Shown piece by piece: positions 12,571 to 24,587 of a stretch of 64,000 nucleotides of DNA; the stretch's first letter is position 1; the number at the start of each line of letters is the position of its first letter. The translations under genes and the position numbers were made by a program. The notes under the pieces are model-generated. The model saw only the letters and a list, made by a program, of their open reading frames with translations. It ran no database searches and was not told the DNA's origin. Source of the stretch: Diploscapter coronatus (Eukaryota; Nematoda; Chromadorea; Rhabditida; Rhabditidae). The DNA lies in NCBI GenBank assembly GCA_964036155.1, contig OZ038422.1, positions 71,881,201 to 71,945,200 of the forward strand, given 5' to 3'.

Positions 12571-15297
12571 TTATACTGTTGAAGAATTTCTGCAAGCCAT
12601 GGAGTGGAAATAGATAATGTTGCTCTCATCTGTATATATGCCGTTGGTGTTGCAGTAAACTATCATGGGGTAGACGGTATTATCCTGATATGAGCAAACG
12701 CCAGTCGCGTTCCAGGAGGGAACGTCATAGGTCGCGAACAGAAGATCGTTGTTGGTTGGATCACAAGAAAATTGTTTCACACAAGTCGTCGAGTTGGATA
12801 GATCAGTGATGATTGGCGCATAACGTTCTCCAGCATTCGGATCCTCGTCAAGGCAAGTCGATGAGTTGAAACTCGCCCATGAAGAGCCATTGGGATCGGT
12901 ATCAATTTCACATGCATCGCATGGTCCTAAAATTCCATGACATGTTCTCGATTTTTGGTTTTACTTATTTAAACCTACCAGAAACGATAGTTGAAGAGTT
13001 TCTACACATAGCGGAGTGAATGTATAGACTCATTGACTCGTCCGTATATGTGCCGTTGCTATTACAGAAAAGAGTCACAGGATAAGTAGTGTTATCGATG
13101 TAAGAACAGGCTCCGTTCACTTCCCATGAGGGCACATCGTAGATCATGAACAGGGAATCGTCATTAGTTGGATCACAAGAAAACTGTTTGACACAAGTCG
13201 TTGAGTTGGATAAATCAGTGATGATTGGCGCATAGCGATCTCCAGCATTCGGATCCTCGTCATTGCAAGTCGATGAGTTGAAATTCGACCATGAAGAACT
13301 ATTGGGATCGGTGTCTACTACGCAATCGTCACATGGCCCTATAAAAAAATTTATAATTTTCTTATTTCTATAGAATATAACCTGAGACTACAGTCGACTG
13401 GTTTCTGCAGACGATCGCATGAACAATAATATTTCCGCCTTCATCACTATATGTGCCATTAATGCAGTACATTTTCAATGGAGTATCGGGATTGGAAGTA
13501 TCATTGCCTATGGAGCAAACATTGTATGCCGAGAGGAATGGAGCATCGGCACGAATGAAGACGAAATCTTCGGGTGACGCGCATTCAAACTGTTTGATAC
13601 AGGTCGTTGAGTTGGATAGATCCGTGATTATCGGTGAGTAAAGTTCTCCAGCATTTGGATCCTCGTCATTGCAAGTCGAGGAATTGAAGCTCGCCCATGA
13701 AGAGCCATTGGGATCAGTGTCTATCACGCAATCGTCACATGGTCCTGCAATAGCTTCCTTCTTGCAGACGTATGCTCCGATCGCTGTTCCACAATCCACA
13801 GTCATCCATTGGCCTTCGTTCACTTCTCCATCAACCAGCGCAATCGCGAAGCAGTTGAACAGAGCTGGCTCGAATAAACCTTAACGATCACTGTATTCGA
13901 CGAATTTTCAGTTTGTATTTGAAAGAGTTATAAAATTTATGAAATCTTTAAATCAGGGCTGTTAGGAATTTCGATCAGGCTTGGAACTTTTAATCCGATC
14001 CGATCGGATAGAATCGAATTTTTTCGGATCGGATTCGGGCTTACAAGAAAGTTTACCGGATCGAATTTTTCGATCCAACTTATTTGACTGAAATTGTGCA
14101 ACAACAGACGACTTTGAGTAGAATAAAATTCGATTTTAGTATTATGTCGAAAAGAACAATGAAAATGACTGGCGCAAAAAATTTGGGAAGAGGCTGCAGA
14201 AAAATTCAATGCACAAAAATGATCATAACTTTGCTCCCACTGAGCCATTTTTGGAGATCTAAAAAGCGCTCTACTTTGGTTAATCTAGCCGATCACACAT
14301 CAATGTTGGTTTTTCATGGCGATCAATTCTGATAATTGACTTGGATTCTCTAACTATAATCGAGCCTGAGGTTTTCCATACTTTTCTTCGAAATCGGTAA
14401 GTTTCATATAAAGTCTCTTCAAAATCGAAACTAAAGCTTTTGTCCAGCACAGGGTTTCACCCATTAGCAGAATAGGGAATAGTATTGAAGATTTTTTGTA
14501 GCATTATCAGAAAAGTAAACTTTATTTGCTGGTATTCATGAATGGACAGAACTCAATCAAAAGTTGCTGGTGGAAAGAAAAAACCATATTGTTTCTGATA
14601 TAAACTTGACTACCAGTGTTATTCCAATCCAAATTCGATTGATCGAGCCACAACCAATAGTCGATCACAGTGAAGAGGCCGATTGTCGCTAATTCTGGTG
14701 GGTCTGGGCCAAATAATCCAAGGATGAAGTCGTTTTCCTACATTTCACATGCATTTTTATCACTTGAATCGTGATTGTCAAGGATTGATTTCTTCTGTTT
14801 TATTGCATTCAGAAAGGAACAACTTTGTGACCCATCTGAATAGGTAAGATTTTCTCATCTAATTTCACCCTGAGAATATGAAAGAAGTGCACGGCAGGCA
14901 AAAATTATTGTCAGTTTTATTGGATGCCAACTTACTTCTTGCGAATGAATAGAAGCAGCCATTCCACCTTCTTCGAGACATCGAGTTATCGCCTCAACTG
15001 GTGACACTTCAGTCTCGTTGGCTTTGTAGCAGTAGTTTTCGAAGCTGGTGTATCCTTCATCACATTGCGCTTCTGAATATATGTTGAAGGATATAATATT
15101 AGTAATACAAAGTGGATAGGGCCTACTATAACCCAAAAATTCTACACTACGATGACTGCTACCTCTAGCGAATTATACCTAGGGGCTGCAAATAGTTTTA
15201 CAAAGTTTATAATTTTCTGCGCTTTCCTATCCAAACTTATAGCTCTTGATGTGGCTAAGGCAATCATGAAGAAAAACAGCTTGCGTAATGGACACGT
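12571..15297 (-). CDS. Secreted C-type lectin with three cysteine-rich tail modules (lectin C)
   Basis: Exons in transcript order: 15072-14936, 14737-14614, 13879-13382, 13338-12979, 12926-12571; phases fit throughout. The C-type lectin domain (CTLD) begins CDEGYTSFENYCYKAN, continues IHSQE/ENDFILGLFG and WLWLDQSN, and ends GQWMTVDCGTAIGAYVCKK. Three tandem modules of about 118 residues follow, each starting GPCD.C and carrying about eight cysteines with PIITDLSNSTTC and CRN(S/Q)ST, resembling nematode C6-type modules. The first exon is unclear. A perfect-looking signal peptide lies at 15297-15237 but its expected start codon reads ACG; an internal ATG is at 15267. One acceptor (exon 13879) ends TTAAG. 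Likely extracellular sugar-binding or immune lectin; that role is inferred. Confidence 0.82.
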
Positions 15298-15485
15298 TTT
15301 CCAATATAAAACGCCTGCGGACGCGCACTTCCTAATAAGGTTTTTCGGTGAATAACCATTTTTATGGATGGTTCATCGATTCTGATGGTGATCTTTTGTG
15401 AACACCAATTTTGAAAGGTACTTGCTTCCATTTTTTTAGTTTTCCTTAATTATTTTTTATTCCCAGTCGCATTTTGCAGAAGCAA

Positions 15486-16332
15486 GAAGTTTGCAGACTC
15501 TAATTATACTGTACTTTTTCTCTCACTAAACGATGTTTATTTCACCCTCGCAGTATTCGTTTTCCTTCCTGTACTCACATTTTCTACACTATTCTTTCAT
15601 ATGAAAATTAAAAATGATCGAAAAATGATTTTAAGATGGACTTTCTTCGACGATAATGAGCTTTTTTCTTCGTGATAAATCACAAACTTTTAGATTCAAA
15701 TTAATCAAGACTTTTCTTTATTCTAAAATAATTACCCGCTCTAGAGAAGACGGTCAGCAACAATGCCGAAATAAGTAATAGTTCGAATTTCAGCTGCATC
15801 TAATGAAATCGTTTGATGCTTGATTGCATCAGTGTTCGCACTTTTATACTTCACTTTCGAAGCGTTTCGTGGAAGTTTGGTTGTTTCTTTGAGGGCCTCA
15901 ATCCGAACTAATTCCATCGACTCCATCGATAGACACTCGGATTTGCATCCAAAATCAGTTTACTTCAGAGTTGTCGGAGTCGCGGAATCATTATTTTTAA
16001 TTCTCCCTCGAACATTTCAAATAAGTGGTTAAAGTTTATCAGGAAGTTGATATAGTTCGGGAAATTAATTCGAATTTGTTTTTGGAAAGTAGACAGAAGT
16101 GAATCAACTCAAAGTGGGATAAGAATCTTAGCAAAAACCTTCAAAGACAATAAACCTGAATCTTCAATAAACAGTAAAAAATGCACAATGAAAATCTTTA
16201 TACTATGTTTCTTATCAACAATTTATTAAGCAACTTTCAGTTAGGGAAAATATCAATTTTACTGGTAATAATTAGTATTCTGAACGATTTCTAAATTGAA
16301 AATGATACAGCGATGACTCTGCAAGAAAATTG
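15486..16332. repeat. Direct repeat, copy 2 (fused to lectin B)
   Basis: Second copy of the 11651-12498 repeat. Its right end does not run into noncoding flank as copy 1 does. At the same 11-base string (CAAGAAAATTG, 16322-16332) it passes directly into a lectin tail exon. Confidence 0.85.
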
Positions 16333-17128
16333 TTTTGCACAAGTCGTTGGGTTAGAAAGATTCGTGATTATCGGTGAATAAAATTCTCCAACATTGGGAT
16401 CTTCGTCATTGCAGGTCGATGAATTGAAATTCGGTCATGAAGAACTGTTGGGATCGGTGTCTACCATGCAATCATCACACGGCCCTAAAGTAGAGAAAAA
16501 TTACTGAAGTAATTGATTGAAAAGCAACAGTACTCATAAATGCAGAAAAAAACAATCGTTAATGTACAAACGAATCGAAACCATTTTGTTTTACAACATT
16601 TACCTTGAGAAACAGTCGTTGTGGCTGCAGTCGGTGTTCCATACGCCAGTTTCTTACAGACGAATGGAATGTAGTCTTCAGTACAAGCTACACTAACCCA
16701 CTGACCAATTTCGATAGTTTGGCTATCGTAAGCGATTGCCATGCAATATCCGATATTTGCAGTATCATTCAGGCCTAAAATGCTCGTAAAAATACTATAA
16801 TCTATATCTGGCAATACCAGTGCTATTGTAATCGCCCCAAGGCGATTCGTCCCACCATCCACTGCTTTCGCCAGCATTGAGGAGTCCAATTGAGGCAAGA
16901 GGAGGGGGGTTTGAACCAAACAATGTCAATACAAAATCATTTTCCTAAAAGTTTTTTTTTTTTTGAAGATATCAAGCTGTTTCAAAGTTACCTCCTGCGA
17001 ATGGATAGAGACTTGATGCCCTCCTTCAGCCTGACACTGTGCTTCACCTTCGATTGGCAACACCTCAGATGAATTGCCCTTGTAACAGTAATAGTTCCAA
17101 TGTGTATATCCGTCATCACAGATGGCAC
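16291..17128 (-). pseudogene. C-type lectin paralogue with nonsense codon and truncated tail (lectin B)
   Basis: Exons 17128-16992, 16944-16818, 16774-16604 and a final piece from 16484. The lectin domain is intact: CDDGYTHWNYYCYKGN, IHSQE/ENDFVLTLFG, WWDESPWGDYN, GQWVSVACTEDYIPFVCKK. The tail module starts GPCDDCMVDTDPNSSS and then meets an in-frame TGA (16437-16435) where lectin C has a Trp codon (TGG). Past the TGA the frame stays open through PIITNLSNPTTC to QFSC, then crosses into repeat DNA and stops at TAG 16293-16291. Relative to lectin C, 276 bases are missing between two copies of CAAGAAAATTG. The first exon (signal peptide) was not found. It may still give a lectin with a short tail; otherwise it is a decaying copy. 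Confidence 0.75.
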
Positions 17129-17944
17129 CTATAAGTAAAAAAAACTTCAAATATGTCATGGTGATTATATCTGAATTCTTTTCAAAATAATTGAAGACTT
17201 TCGTATTCTCATCCTTGATTATGTGTGTGTATGAATAGTTTGAAAATAACGGAATGGCATAACACCAACTGATAAATCACTATTTTGGTCTTGGCGAAAC
17301 TCATACGTGATGGAATGTGTTTCTTACTCCATTTGTCTCATAATTTTATTACTAATTTTCACCATTCTGTTAGTTTGTCTTTTCTAGGTTACCGATGAAT
17401 GGTTTGAAGAAAAAGAACGCGTGAATTACCTCTACTATATAAGAATGTAGCCACCTTTTTTAATTCCAATTTTCAAATTTAATCTGAAAGTTAGAATAAT
17501 CTTCACAGGGCTCTTTAAAAATAATGATGTCAAGGTAAATGGTCCATTCTAATCGACAAATAATATTGAATTTAGTTTATTTGGGATAAAAATATTTAGT
17601 AGAGGTAATTGAAATTCTAACAGCCAGACAAAAGCTGGCACTAGAATGACGAGCGGGCGAGAAAGTTCGAGTAGCTATAATAAAAATCAATGGTTAATGA
17701 AAATAATTATGAGCCAGAGCAATTGTTTCATTACAATGAGTAGAAAAATCATAAATTTTATTTATCAGGTAATTTATAAAATGTGAAACAAAACGAGTGC
17801 CGGTATGTCGAAAAGTTTAGTTTAAAAAATAAATTTGATCAGAAACGAATTCACACAGTATGAAACTTGAGTATGCTTTTATTAAAGAAAATACTTGAAT
17901 AAAATTAAACTTTTATATTTCACGGATAATGATGTTTATCTAAT
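17129..17944. other. Spacer between lectins A and B
   Basis: Should contain the missing signal-peptide exon of lectin B, but no ATG followed by a hydrophobic stretch and a phase-1 donor could be found. No other gene seen. Confidence 0.4.
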
Positions 17945-20857
17945 TCATTTCTTGGCACAAAGTGTGGCAATAACTTGGTCTTTTTTACAATTTCCGAATA
18001 TTCCAGTTGTTGGGTTACAAGAAAATTCGTCGTTGCAGTTGTTGTACGAATTCGTGGTTGCTTTGGTGCATTTGATCTTTCCGCTGCCATGCTGGCGAAT
18101 TACAGCCATTCCTGTGTTGTAGAGGCTTGGGTTGCAGTAAAATCCATTTGTACAGGAATTAGATCCATTGTTATTGATAATTTGTGGTGCACCATGCAGG
18201 TATAAGAGAGGATTGAAAGGGCAACCGGCGTTTGTCCAGCCGTAATCTTCAAATGCCACAGGGTTACATCCAGAGCAGCCTAAAAATAAATTTTATCTTT
18301 ATCTGAATTTCAGCTATAATCTCCATGGAGGAACGAAGGTGATAGCTCTGAAGGAAAAAAGCCCGATGATCAGGAAAATTTAGTAAGCAAATATGTATTA
18401 CCGGGAGGTGGAGTTGTTATTGGCGAATTTGATTTAGCGCAAAGTGTGGCAATAACTTGGTCCTTTTTACAATTTCCGAATACTCCAGTTGTTGGATTAC
18501 AAGAGAATTCGTCGTTGCAGTTGTTGTAAGCAGTAGTAGCCTTCCGGGTGCATTTGATCTTTCCACTGCCATGCTGACGAATAACAGTCATTCCTGTGTT
18601 GTAGAGGCTTGGATCGCAATAAAATCCGTTTGTGCAAGAATTTGATGCATTATTAGTCACGATCTGGGGAGCATCATGGAAATATAATAACGGGTTAAAG
18701 GAGCAATCTGCATTAGCCCAGTCGTAGTTTTCGAAAGCCACTGGATCACATACAGTGCAAGGACCTAAGGATATTGAATCATGGAGACTAAATTTATTCT
18801 GTATACATTTTGCAAGTGGAAAAATGAAGCCGTACCACATCAAGAATCGATATCCAACAGGGTTGGCCCAATTTTCAACCGATTTTTGCGTTTTAGTTAG
18901 TTTTCGCTACGACTTTTGTTAATTATTTCAAAAGTAATTAGATAATTGGCTAATTAGCTCTTTCAGATGGTTTTCGAATGGGTTCACGCAGTTCACAGAG
19001 CGATCAGATCAATAAAATGTTTTTATTTTTATTTTTAATAGCATGAAAATGATGAATACGGTGGAACTGCGACCTAGTTAGGATTATCGACCAACTATTG
19101 AATGATTTTGAAAGGTAATTATTAAAAGTAATTAGGAAAACGGTAATTAAATCACAGAAATCGATTGAAAACTGGATTTAGCTATGTTGAGCAGTCGATT
19201 TTCGATAGACGTGGCCTCATTTTCTGCACTTGCAAAATGTATGCAGGATAGAGTTAGTCTCCATGACTCAATACAAAATAATTATAAATTTCTAACCAAA
19301 AGTGTAAGTTTTATTATATTACCTGGAGTAGTTGACGGTTCTGTAGAATGTCCCTGAGTAGTATGTGCTACAGTAGTGTGAGATTGTGTAGTATGTGACT
19401 GTGTAGTTATATCCAATTGCGGAGTTGTTAGAGGTGCTTCTGTAGCTTCGGATGTCAGAGGTGCCTCTGTAGCTTCGGATGTCAGAGGAGCTTCTGTAGC
19501 TTCAGTGGTGAATATAGCGTCCTTCTTGCACACGAACGGATGAAAAGACTGAAGGCACTTGACATTTCTCCATTGGCCAGCGTTAACCACGTCACTTTCG
19601 TATGCAATCGCCACGCAGAGTCCATAAGTCAAATTTCGCAAACCTGAATGATGTTATTTGTTCCTCTCCTAATATTATTGCAGAGGCAGCCAAACGTTTG
19701 AAGATATTCATCATAAATTCTGAAGAATACGTTCACTAACTTATCAAAAATGACTATTTTGCTCGAATTTGGCATACTTGTGCAAACGTCTTCTCCATTA
19801 ATGGTTCAAATTTTACCGATATCAGATGAGCAAAGTCAATAAATGCGAAAAAAAAAAATTCTTTAAAAATTTAATATTATCTAAGAGAGTAAAAATTATA
19901 CTAGCTATCATACCGAATCCATTGTAGTTGAAATAGGTTGCATCAAGCCATAGTGAAAAATGATTGGAGAATGAAAAGAGACCAATGATGGCTAGTGCTG
20001 GTGGACTTTCACCGAACAACCCTAGCACGAAGTTATTCTCCTGAATATACACTCATTCATTTACTTATTCTTTTTTATCGAGGCTACTTGGAGCTCTGAT
20101 TTTGAAAAATAATGAATTTGAATCGGAATAGAAATTTTAATTGACCAAAATTGGTGTAGGAATTGGGTTTAAATTTTCAACGGCTCGACATCGAAATTGG
20201 AATTCCAAAATCTTCGATTCTTCGAAGACAGAAATTCGAGTAATCATATTACCGTATCCCCTCTAATTGAAGGGCATGCTCTTCTATTTTCAGACCCTCA
20301 ATTTTCGAAAGATTCGAATTTTTCAAACCGCCATAACTCTTCATCTGATGGTAGTAGAAAGTTAGAATTGAGAGTAAATAATATGCTCTGAATATTCTAA
20401 AGAATGCATGAAAATACTTTCCAAGATGATTTATGTTAGGTGATGGGCGGTTCTAGCATTTGGGTGATGCACTACTATTAGAGATGTCTTTCGATTAGAG
20501 AGAATACGACATTTATGAACCTCTTCTGAATGGATTGAAACAACCATCCCTCCTTCATTGCTGCACTGAACCAAAGCTTCGAGAGGATTCACTTCTGTAT
20601 TGTTAGCTTTGTAGCAAAATTCCCCGAAGATCGTATAGTCATCATCGCATTCGTATGCTGAAAATACGATTTGTTCAACAATTGCATGGTGATTTGATTG
20701 GCAGGGGAAGTGAGCAGCTTAGAGGAATAACGTGATTCTAGGTTTAGATAAAAAGTTATTAGTTGCCTCTTGATACTTAGATGATAAACTGACCTGCTTT
20801 CGTCAATGCAGCCAACAGCAATGTTAGAAAGAGCTCTTTCCAAATTTGACGTCGCAT
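17945..20857 (-). CDS. Secreted C-type lectin with Thr-rich linker and two cysteine-rich modules, 448 aa (lectin A)
   Basis: Exons 20857-20794, 20657-20521, 20040-19914, 19643-19323, 18764-18402, 18279-17945 join to 449 codons. A signal peptide (MRRQIWKELFLTLLLAALTKA) precedes a lectin domain: CDDDYTIFGEFCYKAN, ENNFVLGLFGES, FSLWLDATYFNYN, GQWRNVKC, SFHPFVCKK. Then comes a mucin-like linker with TEAPLTSEA repeats, and two tandem modules of about 110 residues with ten cysteines each (first CTVC, second CSGC; shared CNDEFSC and KKDQVIATLCAK). These modules are unlike those of lectins B and C. Intron 2 holds a MITE, and the intron before the first tail module is mostly one large foldback. The exon 2 donor is a weak GTTCAT, about ten bases from the MITE end. 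Confidence 0.88.
18771..19272. repeat. Large foldback element filling a lectin A intron
   Basis: Left arm from about 18773 and right arm ending about 19272 are inverted repeats of roughly 110 bases each, sharing for example CATGGAGACTAA and CATTTTGCAAGTG. The central part also shows partial inverse similarity around TAATTAC/GTAATTA. It takes up nearly all of the intron 18765-19322. Confidence 0.8.
19430..19510. repeat. 27-bp minisatellite in lectin A linker, three units
   Basis: Three near-identical 27-base units encode the TEAPLTSEA-type linker repeats. The unit is a multiple of three, so copy-number change would keep the frame. Confidence 0.8.
20251..20510. repeat. MITE-like element, copy 1
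   Basis: Ends are inverted repeats of the CCGTATTTTCTCTAATAGAAG type (here CCGTATCCCCTCTAATTGAAG and its diverged inverse). The interior (CATAACTCTTCATC, TATGCTCT, AATGCAT, ACTTTCC..GATGAT) matches copy 2 at 31793. It lies in intron 2 of lectin A. Confidence 0.75.
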
Positions 20858-23800
20858 CTAAACTAATCTTAGTAGAAGAAGCTTTATCTTTCAGAAATAA
20901 AATTTACGAAAATATTGAGATGATGATAATGATCAGTTAGAGATGCATTTCGAATCGTTTTGAATTTTATACTTTTATAGAGGAAATTCGCGATGTTTCA
21001 CCAAATTTTGACCTTTAGTTGAAGGTAACTTTTCTTTGCAGAATTCACATAGGCAGGTGAATGGATTTGCATCAAAAACAGCCTATTTCATGTTTGCGAG
21101 GGTAGATGATTTCGGCTAAACCCAACGCTTTTTATGAGAGTCAAATTTCGATATCATATCGATTTACATTTTCAGGAACTTTTGTTGCAGACAAATTTCG
21201 TTTTCATGCTGAGATACTCGTTAAGCAGCGATTTTTCTTTATTTTTTGTGGTGATACATAGGTTATCACAGGTATTTTTTAAAAGACATCTTCACCGCTT
21301 GATCACCGTTAACGTGTGGATCTGTCACAGGCCTTTCCTTTTTTACTATGCTCTCCAATCCAAATCAGCCCAAATGGGATGAAAAATCGAGATGGTAATG
21401 AAAATCAAAGGTTACGAATCCAAGATGCTTCATCGCATGGAAAGATAAATACGCCATACTCCTTGCAACTTGATTCCGCAAAACTCCGACTTCTTCCTCA
21501 CTGTCATTCTTCTTTTCCACGTTACTTTTCACGAAGTGGACTATTTTGGTTTTCGAACCCTAAGATGGAAGCTCGAGGTGCACGCGATATCTACTTCCTC
21601 TCATGAGATAATACCTCGACTTTGAATTGACAAACTTCGAATCAGATAGATGTTGTCACTTTGGTTTTCGAACTGCAACCTCAAAACCCAGACCAAATAC
21701 AAACTCCAAATTTCTCAAATCAGAATACCATTGAATACTTGTGGCTCCTAGAAAAAGACATCGGTTTTAAAGAAATAGTACGAGGAGGCAAGAGAAGAAA
21801 AGAAAAAAGACCGGTGTCTTTTTCTATAAGCCGATACTGGTATTATTTTTAGGCAAGAGAGAACTCGTCTGTCACTTGTTTAAAAATTCATGGTAAATGT
21901 TAATGTTTTCCAACAATTTGACAAAAAGATTGGAAATATTTCATCCCCCTTTCACCATCTCACCCTTCAAATTCATGTCGTGTTTACGAATGTCCAATAA
22001 ATTTGTTTGGTGCTTGCCAACATGATGAAAATTTTAACAGTGTGCATAATTTATTTTGCAAAATTGCGAGTTACAATTTACTGTATCAAGGAAACTATTT
22101 CTTCGTCTGATTTCTTGTTTTTCTGTTCAGCTCAAGGTGAAGCTGTCGTTGTGATGACATCATCAGAAATCCATTCAGGACACATTTGTGTAGTCACACC
22201 CTAAATAGAATCATTGATTACCACATCGCATTTCAAAACTATGTTGTTTACGTCAACTCCCGCTTGAACTGAAGAAAATATGGCATTAAAGGCGATTTGG
22301 AATGTGGTTACGTAGAATCCAGCTTGATTAATATAGTCCTGAATGAAGATCTGAAAAGAAGATTTTTTTTTTCAAATCCTTCATGAATGACAAAACAAAC
22401 TCTCATCTAACACAATTGGGAAAAAAACCTATATGGTTTTCATACGGGGAAATTAAATAAAGTAAGTAGGCCATAGAATCGAAATCATAATTATGATACT
22501 AATTCACAGAAGCATAATCTCTGGCTAATGGCAGATTAGAAGCTAGAATTTATAAAGTTGAGAAGGAAAACCTAGGCCCAAGAGATTTTTGACAAATGTT
22601 TCTCTTCTAAAATCGTAACTTCAAAAACTTGATAGCGCACAAAGAATTAAAAACTAAGATGAGGTAACAAATTTCTACAAAAAAATAGAAAATATGGACC
22701 TTAAACTGGATCGAACGCCGTTACTAAAATGGTTAGTGTCAAATCTAAACCTCTTCACTCATCGTCACGCTTTTATATCATCAAAAATCTACCGATTTCA
22801 AAATGCAGAACTAATTGCTTCAATGAATCGAAGGATTTTCTCGTCAGTTCGACAGACAGGAGGACAAAAACCTGAATTTGCATCCAAATCAGTTCATTCC
22901 ATATTTTCAGCTTTGCTAGTCATCATAGTGTCGTCCCTTGTCTCTATGCGACTGTCTTTTTTTATCAGAAACTGAATTTTGAGGATGGCATTTGGTTCCA
23001 CCCAAAGTTGCTGCACATCTTATAAGGGCTCGAAATAGAGAAGTTATGGATTATTTTCTATTCGTATCAGTTTACGCTACTTCGTATATTTTGTAAAAAA
23101 TTGATTTATTTTGTGATTGAATAATTTCTCCCGATTATTGTTCATTTTTCTTTTAAACTGTTCAAGAAGTTATAATGAAATTATTGCACGACGACAACTT
23201 CATAGCTTGAAAAATGTCGGTTTTTTTTTTTTTTTTAAATTCGAACAATCATTGAAAGTGACAGAAAGGATATTTTTCTGAAATATTTTGAATGCTATGG
23301 AATTTTTTCTCACAACAATTCATGATGTCTTCTCTGAACCAGACCAGACAAACTTGAGAGGTGCATGATTTGCATACCAACGCGTCCTTTCAGCATTTTA
23401 GAACCAATATTCGAATGAAGATACTTTGAGGTATGTTTTTCAAACTAATTTTTCAATCTAATTTCAAATATTTGAATAGCATGAAGAGAAAGATATTCAC
23501 CCAGCATTTACTCGGACTTCTTCTGGAAACGAATCGCACCCACTCCTTATATTAACTCATTTATTAGCGTTGAAGATGCTCATCCTTGAGAACAACTTGT
23601 TTTGAAAACGAGAAATGGTTGGTTTGAGCTGAGAAATTGGAAAAATGTATATTCTTGTTTCGTTGATACTTCAATCAACAGAAAGCCGGAGCGAATGTTC
23701 TGAAGAAGTAGCTCTGAAAAAGTCGTCTCTCTAAATTACAGTCGGAAACAGCAACAGCTCATTATTACGAATAATTTATTACATAAATTTATGTTGCATC

Positions 23801-24587
23801 TCATAAATGCCTTTTCATTAGATCTAAATTATCTAAGCGCTCGATCTTTAGTTTTTTTAGTTGTAAGATGATGAAAAACAAGCAACTTGTCACATTTCGA
23901 AGGTTATATCATATCATCTGAATTCATGCCACGAACTTCTAGCTCAGACTATTGATGATTCATTGCATATGTATTCTTTTTAGAAAATTTTTCTATTCGG
24001 TTTAATTTTCCACTGAGAATCTATATTCTGCGTAATGTATGCTGACATTTATTTTTGCAACCACTGAAATTTGTGGTGCAAAAACCCACACCATATTGCA
24101 TTACTCTAAAAATCATTCATTTATCCAATACTTATCCTCAAGTTTCTTAGTTCAATAAATTCATTGAAAGCAGTCTTGATTTTAGCTTTTCGTCTCTGTC
24201 CAGATCTCTTTTCAAGTCCTACTGCGGATCCATTAACTTTTTACGATAGGTTCCCTGGCAGTTGCTTGACTTCGAAGATATGATCATGCATGAAAAACTC
24301 CGCGTTGTTTCGATCATCCCTTCGTTACAAGCGAATAACTTCACAACTTAAGTTTATGACGGAACTAAAGATATATCGATTTGGATGTTTCTGTCAAAAT
24401 TATTTGGTTGAGGTTTGTTAAGTTTGTGCTTGCTGAAAAGACTGCAAAGTCAAAATTTTCAATGGTTACTAATCAAGTTGTTATAGAAAAAAACTATTTA
24501 TTACTAACCGACAAAGCTGTACATAAATGGTGCATAAAATGTTTTAATGTTCAACAACAATAATCAATCAATGACGTATTGAGCTTC
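20858..24587. other. 3.7-kb gene-poor interval
   Basis: Upstream of lectin A and downstream of the GPI-tailed pair. Plus-strand open frames at 21134-22975 have no splice support. The one plausible piece is a terminal exon at 22201-22350. A poly-T run lies at 23220. Confidence 0.45.
22201..22350 (-). CDS. Possible isolated terminal exon, 49 codons plus stop
   Basis: A good acceptor (CTTTTCAG) precedes an open frame beginning IFIQDYINQAGFYVTTF and ending KCDVVINDSI then TAG. No upstream exons could be joined, and the product is not recognised. It could be the end of an unseen gene or a relic. Confidence 0.25.
   Translation of the reverse strand: MFIQDYINQAGFYVTTFQIAFNAIFSSVQAGVDVNNIVLKCDVVINDSI

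Noticed and set aside
21134..22975. Several plus-strand frames of 60-96 codons upstream of lectin A
   Set aside because: No acceptor/donor structure links them, and the composition resembles noncoding DNA.
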